Source: Mytilus californianus
Taxonomy: Eukaryota > Mollusca > Bivalvia > Mytilida > Mytilidae
Assembly (NCBI RefSeq): GCF_021869535.1
Contig: NW_026262581.1
Coordinates: 120,370,771-120,434,770, forward strand
Direction: 5' to 3'
DNA length: 64,000 nt
Both the position numbers and the translations under genes were made by a program. Shown here in pieces: positions 15,101 to 28,600 of the stretch. The first letter of the stretch is position 1; each line of letters starts with the position of its first letter. The notes below the pieces were generated by a model. The model searched no databases. It worked only from the letters and a program-made list of their open reading frames with translations, and was not told the DNA's origin.

Positions 15101-18100
15101 CTGGTAAATTTTTATTCTGATGGTCTGACTTCTTTACCTCTAACAAATACTGAATATTTCAATTCCATTTTATGATGAGACTTCATGAAACCTGTTATGA
15201 GTGTTGTTTAAGTTTTTTTTTGTTTGTTTTTCATGAGAATGCAGTATTCAACCAACAGCTTGTGCTACCTTAACTACTTCTTGTACATTTTGACCCTCGA
15301 TTCCAAATTATTTGCTGTTTTAATTCCTTGTTCCTGTTGGTAGCTGGACTTATTCATGCATTATTAGAGTATAGAGTATCCAGATCAGGACCTAAAATAC
15401 TGCACATGACTGATACATAAATGCTGTTTGGCCTGTACATCAAATACTATATAGATATATATAATTCTTACTCGATTTATCCCTTTCCTGACCTGTTGAT
15501 TATTTTTATTTCTCTAATTCTTCGTCAATTTATCCCTTTCTGCACCCATTGTATAAAAAAAATTTAATCAACGTGTGGTTTGTTTGATCTCAGTTCTTCA
15601 TTGGTTAAAATCCGATTATGACGTCGAATTTTCTTGCTTTCCTCTGAATTTCCTATTGTGACGGCATGAAAAAAGGCGACCATGCCTGATGACGTCACAT
15701 AGAAAGAGCACATCTTTTTGCAGATCATTCGAAAAGAATGAATAAATTTGCCTGCGTATTGTTTGAAAATCATTAGAGAAACAGATTCCACCACCAAATC
15801 TCGTGTAATACGATATTTATCCACTCTCGACAGTTAAATTTTAAATATTTAAAACGCTCGGCAAGCCTCGCGTTTTAAATTTGAAAATTTAACTGTCTCG
15901 AGTGGATAAATATCGTATCACACTCGATGCAGTGGTAGAATCTATATTTAACTCTTGACAGTTTAATTTTAAATATTTAACTTTGTTTTGCTCATTATTG
16001 AAGAATGTACAGTGACCGTTAGTTGTTTAAATCTACCTCATTTAGTCTCTGGTGAATAGTTGTCTCATAAGCACTTTCTAAACTATTTTATCCTGCAAAC
16101 TTTTGTACAAATAACAGGTACACAAAAAATATTTGTAATTGTTCAAATGAGGTCTCCATTTACTCTGCTTCCATGTAGAGCAAATGTTAATGTGAATATT
16201 TCTTTTTGCGTAACAGTTCATTTTTGTTTCCTCTTTGAGGTTCGCTTTTTTAACTATGCTGATTTTCTTTGAAAAATCAGAGACAACTATTTGGATTTAA
16301 ACAACTGAAACTGAAAGTGCCAGGTGTAAATTACAGGATAAAAACAATATATGTACATTGTCAGAAATATAAAATTAATTTGTACTCGCTACGAAATAGG
16401 AGAAAAGCTTGGCAAGCCTCCCTTTTCATCCTGTTTCTAAAGCTCATACAAACAAATTTTACATTTTTCGACAATGTACATATATTGTATATATATTTAA
16501 ATTAAGTCTTAATTACTTTATCAGTAACCAGTCTGGTTTCCTTTCCAGCAGATTTTAGAAGATATTGTACAACTGTAACTGCCCCTGTATTTCTGGCAGA
16601 GGCCATATGTAATGGTAGCTGATCTTTTGGCTGAAAAAAAATCAACAAAAAATATAAATAACTATCAGTCCAAACCCAGGAACCCGACATTAAGTGGTGG
16701 ACTTTGTTGTACCTTCATTGTTATCTTTAGGTTTACTTTGGTAAGATTTTCTGCATCATTTATATGGTCTTACAAACGAGACTTTGCCTGTCTTTCTAAA
16801 GCTCCCAATGTACTCATGTTAAAGATAACATCACAAGCTACCTTTGCTTGATTTTACTCTTATTAAATGGAACTTGTATAAAGCACCACATATTTTACTC
16901 TTATTAAATGGAATATGTATAAAGCATCATTATATTTTTCCATTTTCAAATTCAAAAAGCAGATGGCCTTTCATTATCAGATTTCAAGTCTAAGGCAGAG
17001 GTAATAACCAATATTACTGGGGTATCCTTTCACTATGAGATTTCAAGTCTAAGGCAGAGGTAATAACCAATATTACTGGGGTATCCTTTCATTATCAGAT
17101 TTCAAGTCTAAGACAGAGGTAATAACCAATATTACTGGGGTATCCTTTCATTATCAGATTTCAAGTCTAAGGCAGAGGTAATAACCAATATTACTGGGGT
17201 ATCCTTTCACTATCAGATTTCAAGTCTAAGGCAGAAGTAATAACCAATATTACTGGGGTATCCTTTCACTATCAGATTTCAAGTCTAAGACAGAGGTAAT
17301 GACCAATATTACTGGGGTATCCCTTCACTATCAGATTTCAAGTCTAGTGCAGAGGTAATAAGGCAGAAGGAATAACCAATATTACTGGGGGTCTCCTAAA
17401 ATTATTTCCTGATTTAGATTGCGCTATCGGTGCAAGTAAGTATTCAGTTTCTCCTTTCTTTTGAAGATGATGGATTGGTGTTTAACATTCAGTGGCAAAT
17501 ATTACATGCCATAACAGGATGAGAACATCTTACCGGTAATGTGATATGAATATAAATCCTCCTTTGTACTGGACTTACAAGTTTGCCTGATTTTAACCTG
17601 CTAGTTCACAAGGTAACAACCCATAAGTCATCCTAACCTGAAACACTAATCTGACTCCGTATTGACCAGTTTTTGATATTTCTCCTAAAAACACCTTATG
17701 ATTAGCTGAGAAGCAGCTAATACCTTTCATCAAACCTTTGGTTTGACTAAAACAATAATCAAACCCATGACCTCCCTCTCTTAATGCGGAAAAGCTACCA
17801 CAAGACCACTGAGCTGTCCAGAAATGGGGTAAATTAAAGAACACACATGTATATATCTGATGAAGCAAATAAAAATGATATTACAATACATAATTCTGAA
17901 TTATAAAATATATCTAATACAAAACTTTGCATTATAAAATGCATTTGATACAGCAATAAAATTCCTAGTCAAAATCAATTTTCGTTTGTATAAATTTTAA
18001 TTAACTCTTAACTTGAATAATGTTACTATTTACATAATTCTGCATTATAAAATTTATATAACAATTTTGTCGTAAGTGAAATCTTTTTGATATACTAAAT

Positions 18101-21100
18101 GTATAAACTTGTTTCAGAATATTTAATGATTCCATAGATTCATCTTTTTGATAGAATATAACTTCTATCCATAAATCTATAGATCCAATTAATATTTTAA
18201 AACTCAATTCAATTGATTTTTGTTTCAAACAGATGATATTGAAATACTCTATATATTCAACAAAAATGTTAAAATGAATTTTAAGTGCTGTATCCATGAT
18301 AATACCCACACAGGAAATGCTACTAATGCAGATCACACTTTGGACTGTTTTTATGGCCTAATATTTAGTCTATTTATAATTAATCTGCTTAGTCACTAGA
18401 GCCATACATCCATAAGCATGGTTCAGTCTTTTATGTTAGATATGATATCATATTGAACAAAACATTAAAAAAAAAAATGTCAGACAGAATAAACAAATTA
18501 TACTTTGTGAAACTTAAATGTAATGCCTATCAAAAAGTAAGCTACATTATATTAATGTCGCTCCATTACATTGTCTTCTTGTCTTCCCGGTTTCCAAAAT
18601 GTCTGTCAATATACGGTCAATGATCTTGCACTAACACACTCAATGAGACCTAAAATATTATTGTCTGACTGAACATCCTATATTTATTCAGTGCAGCTAA
18701 AGTAATTACTATCATAGATTTTTTAATGCACATGTGAAGTTATGATAATAACCCAGTGAATCCCCTAAGGAGATTTTAAATAACTTCTTTATAAAAAATA
18801 ATTTTTGGATTTTTCAGCCTTTAGCATTATTGAATGATGAACTTAATTGAAAAATTTACACATAACCGATTTAAATCTATACAAAATAAATAATAATGAT
18901 AAAACTATGACAACAATACTTATAGACAATTAAAAACCACTATATCATTCCAAGCTTGTATGACTTTATTTTCATTCAATTTTATGGATAAAAAAGCTGG
19001 GACATTACAGGTCAAATTGCCACCAAGATTTGTCCTAAATATCAAATGTACTGCACCTTTTTCTTTTTTAATCATGTTATTTGAAAGTAAAACCATTTAC
19101 CCAAAATATCATATGATAAACAAAAGTTAGTGTTTTTATTTTCAAATGTAAATATGATATGTGTGTGTGCCAAAACCTGTTATTTGATTTTAAGAAGGCG
19201 TAGAGATTTTATATATTGTAAATAGTACTTTATTTCATATTGTTTACTGTATTATATCTATGCATTGTAATACAATGTAGTCTCTTATAATTCTGAATAG
19301 AATGGCTCTCATTTTATTTAGTATTGTTTTAAAATGTATAAATATCGATTGTACTTGTTGAGAGATGAGACTTTAATAAAACATTGAATTGAATTGATAT
19401 ATTTTGAGGGAGTACAAAAGCTACAAATTAAGGGAAGTCACAATTTTTAATTCTTAAAATCATAGGTGTCTCATTTCTTCGATGTGAAATGAATTAGTCA
19501 TATTTTTCACCTAAAAAGTTTCTTTTGTCCAAATTTATTCCATTTTTAAGCTACATTATAACAGCCTAAAAAGGGTACCATGTAATTATGCACTCCTACT
19601 GGCCAACTTTTTTGTAATCATAGGAAGCAGAATTAATGTAGAAACATCTTAGAAATAAAGGAAAGGAATCTTAACAAATTCTTACATTTCACTTTTAGGT
19701 ATATTGATATATGTCCTTTCACTCAATAACCCTTATTTCAGTAAGGGCTTGCATCTCATATATCCCAGTAAACATGATGTTAAGGATACTACTACGAAAG
19801 TCTACCGCAAATTTAGATCTTTTTCTTGATAAAATGATACAGATGTATGACTTCATACTAGGATCTATGACAAAACTCCCATTGTCAACTTCCAATTTCT
19901 CAGTATAGCTTTAGCATATATCTCAATTGATATGTTAGGCACATGCATGATTACATTATACAGACTTCATTAACAGGGATGACTACTCCTTAGGCAAAAA
20001 CTGTTCTAGTAGTGATATTAGGCAGAATGTCTGGAATCAACACTACACAAGTTTTACTGTCACAATCGAGATGTTGTTGATTCATGTATCTATGTTTTAA
20101 CGGACATGTTTACGAGATACCAGAATAATAAATTTACCAATTGTGTCCTGTTGCCTTTTGCTATATTTTGACTGAGTGTGGATTTGCTTGTCAGATTTTT
20201 CTGGTTTCTTTCTAAGATCATGCTCTTCTTTCAGTCTTTTTGTTTACTTGATTTGTATATTTGGAATAGATTTTTTTTTTTTTTTTATTCAAATTGAGAA
20301 TGGAAATGGGGAATGTGTCAAAGAGACAACAACCCGATCATAGAGCAGACAACAGCCGAAGGCCACCAATGGGTCTTCAATGCAGCGAGAAACTCCTGCA
20401 CCCGGAGGCGTCCTTCAGCTGGCCCCTAAACAAATATGTATACTAGTTCAGTGATAATGGAAGTCATACTAAACTCCAAATTATACACAAGAAAATAAAA
20501 TTAAAAATGATACAAGACTAGCAAAGGCCAGAGGTTCCTGACTTGGGACAGGCGCAATATATTGCTTGCTGTTAACAATTTACTTCACTAGTCCAGCATT
20601 CTAGTGAAGGATCTCTTATTTTTACTAGAAATCCAGGGTTTCTCTCTGTTTATCAATAATACATTACAATTCATCTAAATTATATTATAAATATTTCATA
20701 TAAAATAGATTTTGACATCCACAAACTAATGTTTCCACTGATTTATACACCACTTATTTTTGTGTTGCCTTTCTATGCTAACAGTAACAAACACATTATC
20801 ATTTATAAGATAAATTGTGTGAAAACGATTAACAAGAAATGTGAAAAAGGAGAATTAAGAAATTGAATGTTTGTGGAAATTAACCATTCATTATAGTTCA
20901 TAATATGAACTTTAAAATTTCTAAATGTAATGATAATAGCAGAAAATAAAATCTATATTCAGTGCTGAAACATGGTTACTGATATTGCATTAACAAATTA
21001 ATCTGTTGATCTGGCTTAGCATTAAGTAATGATGCTAATTTACACATCAGCACCTTTACACAAAACAATATAACAGGATGTCTTTATTAACTAATGAATA

Positions 21101-24100
21101 TATATAACATTTTTGCCATTTCTACATTAAACTGAAAGAATGCACTTCACACGAAAGCTTTTCCAATAATGTCATTTTAAAACTAGATTAGGTCTGTATA
21201 ATATGGAGTAATATAAAAACAATATTGGTTCCACTTTCTATATTGCATGATTCTGTGGTTAATCCGTGAAATTTATATTCTGTATCACCTATCTATCTGT
21301 CAAGAGTACTAAATTTTTATGCGTTTTTTTTGCTCATACAACAAATGCTAGTTTCATTGCAGTCTATTGTAAAACTAAATTTTCCAAACCATTTAAATAA
21401 TTTTATAAAACGTTCTTTCCAAGATAAGAAGAACAATATCATCGTATTTATTACGTAGCATTGTAAAAGCCGTGAACCAATTTACAGAATTAGAATAAGT
21501 GCTGTTAAGACTGAACAGATTGTGTTGTAATTCTCATACAATAGTCATTAAGTAGTTCACTATTGTCATAGAATTCTTAGGACATTTCATTCACATCAAA
21601 CATGCCAATAGTCATTTTCTAATCAATTGTTTGACAGTGAAAAGAAATAATGACCATTTAATTGATCATAACATTTCTATTTTGTACCAACAGGAAGTTA
21701 GTAAATTATAACAATCTTGAAGAGAAGTCGGAATCACGCTAGCAACCAACCTGGGCTAAACTCATTCATATTTCCGCAATAAAATATTAAACTCTTGAAA
21801 CTATTTAGATATGGCATTGGCAAGCATGTTTCAAAGATTTATGTCAACTGATAGGGATAAACTTTTAATTATTTGTTACATATCATGTGGTTTCACAGAG
21901 TAACTGTGATAGCAGAAGATTGCATGACAAACATAAATGGCAATTATCTAAATAGAAACTTCCTAGCAATAGTTTAAACTGATATACATTTCCATTCTCA
22001 ATTTTAAATATAGGTTACCAAGTGAACCAACAAGTCCATCAACTGTATTGTTTAATTAGTTGAAAATATTTGAAAAAAAAAATCAAATATTATGAATTTG
22101 TTGAATGAGGATGTCATGGTAGCTACAAAAGAGTCCTCCACCCGAAAATTAAAGGTGTCCTATGGGAATAACATTATATGATATGATAAAATATTGCTGC
22201 ATTAATTATGGTACAAAAAATTAATTACCATGCTTTAATGCATCAATTAGTTCCTACACATTATCAATATGTATTGTTTTGTCATGTATAGATAATAAAA
22301 AGTCTGTATCCTTTTCTATTCATTATCTTATTTTTATATTTTATTCACCTATACAGTATTCAGACAAGAGTGCACACGCTGAAATGTCTCGCCTTCTTTA
22401 CTAATCATTGATATTATGTTGATAGTCCTAAATATAAAGCTTTATTACAACTGTCACATAAACTTAACATTAACCAAGTAAACTAAACATTGACCAATGA
22501 ACCATGAAAATGAGGTCAAGGTCAGATGAACCATGCTAGGCAGGCATGTACAGCTAACAATTCTTCCATACAACAAATATAGTTGACCTATTGCTTATAG
22601 TTTAAGAAAAACAGACCAAAACACAAAAACTTAACACTGAGCAATGAACCTTGAAAATGAGGTCAAGGTCAAATAAAACCTGCGTGACTGCCAAATAGAT
22701 CATAAAATATTTCCATACACCAAATATAGTTGAACTATTGCATATAGTATTAGAAAAAAAGACCAAAACTCAAAAAACTTAACTTTGACCACTGAACCAT
22801 GAAAATGAGGTCATGGTCAGATGACACCTGCCCGCTAGACATGTACACCTTACAATCATTCCATACACCAAATATAGTAGACCTATGGCATACAGTATAA
22901 GAAAAACAGGCCAAAACACAAAAACTTAACTATAACCACTGAACCATGAAAATGAGGTCAAGGTCAGATGACACCTGCCAGTTGGACATGTACACCTTAC
23001 AGTCCTTCCATACACCGAATATACAAGACCTATTGCTTATAGTATCTGAGATATGGACTTGACCACCAAAACTTAACCTTGTTCACTGATCCATAAAATG
23101 AGGTCGGGGTCAAGTGAAAATTGTCTGACGGGCATGAGGACCTTGCAAGGTACGCACATACCAAATATAGTTGAACTATTGCATATAGTATTAGAAAAAA
23201 AAACCAAAACTCAAAAACTTAACTTTGACCACTGAACCATGAAAATGAGGTCAAGGTCAGATGACACCTGCCCGCTAGACATGTTCACCTTACAATCATT
23301 CCATACACCAAATAAAGTAGACCTATGGCATACAGTATAAGAAAAACAGACCAAAACACAAAAACTTAACTATAACCACTGAACCATGAAAATGAGGTCA
23401 AGGTCAGATGACACCTGCCAGTTGGACATGTACACCTTACAGTCCTTCCATACACCGAATATACAAGACCTATTGCTTATAGTATCTGAGATATGGACTT
23501 GACCACCAAAACTTAACCTTGTTCACTGATCCATAAAATGAGGTCGGGGTCAAGTGAAAACTGTCTGACGGGCATGAGGACCTTGCAAGGTACGCACATA
23601 CCAAATATAGTTGAACTATTGCATATATTATTAGAAAAAAAGACCAAAACTCAAAAAACTTAACTTTGACCACTGAACCATGAAAATGAGGTCATGGTCA
23701 GATGACACCTGCCCGCTAGACATGTACACCTTACAATCATTCCATACACCAAATATAGTAGACCTATGGCATACAGTATAAGAAAAACAGGCCAAAACAC
23801 AAAAACTTAACTATAACCACTGAACCATGAAAATGAGGTCAAGGTCAGATGACACCTGCCAGTTGGACATGTACACCTTACAGTCCTTCCATACACCGAA
23901 TATACAAGACCTATTGCTTATAGTATCTGAGATATGGACTTGACCACCAAAACTTAACCTTGTTCACTGATCCATAAAATGAGGTCGGGGTCAAGTGAAA
24001 ACTGTCTGACGGGCATGAGGACCTTGCAAGGTACGCACATACCAAATATAGTTGAACTATTGCATATAGTATTAGAAAAAAAAACCAAAACTCAAAAACT

Positions 24101-25580
24101 TAACTTTGACCACTGAACCATGAAAATGAGGTCAAGGTCAGATGACACCTGCCCGCTAGACATGTTCACCTTACAATCATTCCATACACCAAATAAAGTA
24201 GACCTATGGCATACAGTATAAGAAAAACAGACCAAAACACAAAAACTTAACTATAACCACTGAACCATGAAAATGAGGTCAAGGTCAGATGACACCTGCC
24301 AGTTGGACATGTACACCTTACAGTCCTTCCATACACCGAATATACAAGACCTATTGCTTATAGTATCTGAGATATGGACTTGACCACCAAAACTTAACCT
24401 TGTTCACTGATCCATAAAATGAGGTCTTGGTCAAGTGAAAACTGTCTGACGGGCATGAGGACCTTGCAAGGTACGCACATACCAAATATAGTTGAACTAT
24501 TGCATATATTATTAGAAAAAAAGACCAAAACTCAAAAAACTTAACTTTGACCACTGAACCATGAAAATGAGGTCATGGTCAGATGACACCTGCCCGCTAG
24601 ACATGTACACCTTACAATCATTCCATACACCAAATATAGTAGACCTATGGCATACAGTATAAGAAAAACAGGCCAAAACACAAAAACTTAACTATAACCA
24701 CTGAACCATGAAAATGAGGTCAAGGTCAGATGACACCTGCCAGTTGGACATGTACACCTTACAGTCCTTCCATACACCGAATATACAAGACCTATTGCTT
24801 ATAGTATCTGAGATATGGACTTGACCACCAAAACTTAACCTTGTTCACTGATCCATAAAATGAGGTCGGGGTCAAGTGAAAACTGTCTGACGGGCATGAG
24901 GACCTTGCAAGGTACGCACATACCAAATATAGTTGAACTATTGCATATAGTATTAGAAAAAAAGACCAAAACTCAAAAACTTAACTTTGACCACTGAACC
25001 ATGAAAATGAGGTCAAGGTCAGATGACACCTGCCCGCTAGACATGTTCACCTAACAATCATTCCATACACCAAATAAAGTAGACCTATGACATACAGTAT
25101 AAGAAAAACAGACCAAAACACAAAAACTTAACTATAACCACTGAACCATGAAAATGAGGTCAAGGTCAGATGACACCTGCCAGTTGGACATGTACACCTT
25201 ACAGTCCTTCCATACACCGAATTTACAAGACCTATTGCTTATAGTATCTGAGATATGGACTTGACCACCAAAACTTAACCTTGTTCACTGATCCATGAAA
25301 TGAGGTTGAGGTCAAGTGAAAACTGTCTGACGGGCATGAAGACCTTGCAAGGTACGCACATACCAAATATAGTTATCCTATTACTTATAATAAGACAGAA
25401 TCTAACATTACAAAAAATCTGAACTTTTTTTTCAAGTAGTCACTGAACCATGAAAATGAGGTCAAGGACATTGGACATGTGACTGTCGGAAACTTCGTAA
25501 CATGAGGCATCCATATACAAAGTATGAAGCATCCAGACCTTCCACCTTCTAAATTATAAAGCTTTTAAGAAGTTAGCTAA

Positions 25581-25624
<44 letters not shown>

Positions 25625-28600
25625 GATCACTATCCCTATGTCGAGCTTTCTGCGACAAAAGTCGCAGGCTCGACAAAAACTGTAAATTTAGCATCGATCA
25701 TTATCATCCTTCCAAGGATAAAAGTTTAAAGTTTATGTCTAGAAATAATCTTTGGATATTCTATGTACATTAGTGAAGGGTGAAAACCTGTTACCATTAT
25801 CTCACTGATGCATGTTACATTTATATAGACAGTTGGTTTTCTCTTTTGAATTGTTGCATGTTTTGTCATGAAGGGACAGTTAAAAGTGCTCGTATGTTCA
25901 AAACCGAGAATCAGAACAGCTTAGAACTGTATAGTTTGCTTAAAAATGACCTGATGACCTGAGACAATTTTTAAACATGACCTTGTGATCAAAGAGAGGT
26001 ACTCTACTGGAGCCCATATCAGGTAATATTGGGTTGCTCTGCACTGTAGGAGTTGTATTCACCTTATTGCCAATAGGCATGAAGAACTGTTACTCTAACA
26101 AAATATGATTGAATGAAATATGACAGGATAACATGATAATCAACAGCATGTCAGTCCAATCTACTTACCAAATATGAAAGCAATCAGACCAGCAGTCTAC
26201 GAGCATGAAGAGGGGTTACATTTACAATGAGAACAGACAGACAGACTGATTGAAGCAGGCCTTAACTATATATAAAAATAAGAAGATGTGGTATGATTGC
26301 CAATGATACAACTCTCCAACAGAAACCAAATGATATAGAAGTTTACAACTACAGGTCACCGTATGGCCTTCAACAATGAGCAAATATGTACTGTCTTTTA
26401 CCTCTTTTAACAGAGGACAAATCTTTTATGTCAAGATAATTTGATAACTGTCAACAAAATCAATATCAAAGGAAATGGGTTCATAGCTTAAAACATATCC
26501 ATTTAGCATCCTGTCCTTTATGAATATCAGTCACTCTTTTTGTTCTACAAAAATGTCTGTCTGGTCCATGTTCACAAATGTTGACTGTATGTGTAATAAC
26601 AATGCCCCACAGGGTTAGACATTTGTTCTTATTTTCAAGTACTAAATACTATTGTTAGATTGCAGTACAAAATGAATACAGAATGAGATTGTTTATGCAA
26701 TTCTGATAGAAATCATGTACTTAAAGTTCAGAAATACAACTTATTTATAAATTGTAAGAATTTTTAATGAGCTTTAGTAGCATAATTTTAGGATTTCACC
26801 ACCAAAATCAGGAAAGTCTAAATAAAAAAAAAGGAAAAAAAGAAGGTAAATGACCTGAGAACACAGTTATTTCGTAGTGCATTTCTTTTAGACAATAAAT
26901 TAAAATAAAAAAAATTGCACCTGCTCTATCTAAAAAAGATTTTTTACAGTGTAGTTTACTACCTTTGGGATAAATAATATCAAAATTATAGAAAACTCTA
27001 CCAGCTCTAACTCAAAATATGGACAATTCTATGTTGATGGGGGTCTATAATTTAGTTTGACAGCTTCAGGCATACTAATTTTTTACCTTTTTTAACTGGA
27101 CCAAATCACTACTTTACGTAAAAATTCATCACCCAAATTTTTTTAACATGTAATTTCATCCCCTTACTTAACATTTCATGCATAAAATATAAAGAAATAA
27201 ATTTGGAAAGTGTATGAAAATATTTGCAAGTTATACACTGTCCACACTAGGGACTATATTCATAGACAACGAAAATCAAATGACGATAACTGTGTCCTCG
27301 ACCCATATAGGACCAGTGAAAAGTCTGATGACCCTCTGCATTAATAAATCTAATAATGTGCTCTTCATAAGATAAAAAACCAAATATACAGTAACTAAAA
27401 GTATTCCAAAATCAGTGTTTTCCAGCAAGTTCTGGGTGTAGGATTTACAATAACAATTATCAAATATCTTACCCCTCCAGGTAAATTACAATCTGCCTTT
27501 CTGTTGAGTAATAATTTAACAATGTCATCCTTGGCAAAGGAAGCTGCATAGTGTAAACATGTTCTCCCATCCTAGAAAACAAATTGAAAGATAAGTTATT
27601 TCCTTATTTCTATTGTTTAAAATTTTAAAAGAAGAGAGAAACTAGAATCAGCTTATCTATCAATCACGCTTACAAAACTCTATCCCCACTGCAAGAAAAC
27701 AACAGTAAAATATCAGATAAAGAAGGGACATAACTCTTGAAAAGTTGAGGTAAAATCAAACACCAGTCTGCAAATGTCTTTTTTTTTTTTGGTGTTATTT
27801 GGTTACTGTAACATTGGCATTTAATCTCCATTTATTCATACACAACATAACCACATTTTGTAAACATTTCTAAAATTTTGGTCCAGCAATAAGCTCAGTG
27901 TACAATCTACCAAATAACTGAAAATATTTTAATAATTAAATTATCATTTAAAATCGAATTTAAGTTTGATATTATTAATAATAGAATGAAGAGGATTTAC
28001 TAATCAAATAACAGGCTTGCTTAATTAAAAAAATGAACAAATACAACACAAATATTGTTAAAATTTCTATAATTTTTTATATGAGTAATAAAACTCTGAG
28101 AACAATTGCACCTGTCAACTAAGTATGTAAATATTAAATCACAGTAATAGTGAATGTGTTTGTCATATTTTCAGATTTTGTTGACTTAATATGAAGGAAA
28201 TATAAAACAGAAATAATATTATATTTTACAGTTGCAATGCTTCATGCTGCTGTTATCACTTTGACTGTGTTTTATAATGATCACAGTCTCCATATTTTGT
28301 AAATAATTCATTAACAACCTGCATTTAATCGAGATTTAGCAGTGGGATTGTAATAAGGTTATAGGACTTTAATAATTAATGTCAATGATAATAGTCACTT
28401 TGGAAATCAACAAAAGCATTTTAAATTAGCAGGAAACAATAAATATATATGAGTAATAATACCAGAAATAGAAGTTTCACAAATGATATCAATACATGCT
28501 TTTAATACTCCTACTGAATTCCTGTTTTCATATATTATTATAAATAAAAATACAGATAGTTAGGTGTGCTTAATATCTTGACTTGTGAGGATCTGTTGTG

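Noticed and set aside
23470-24554. Two nearly identical 67-residue open frames
   Set aside because: They are the same unit of the 881-bp higher-order repeat seen twice.
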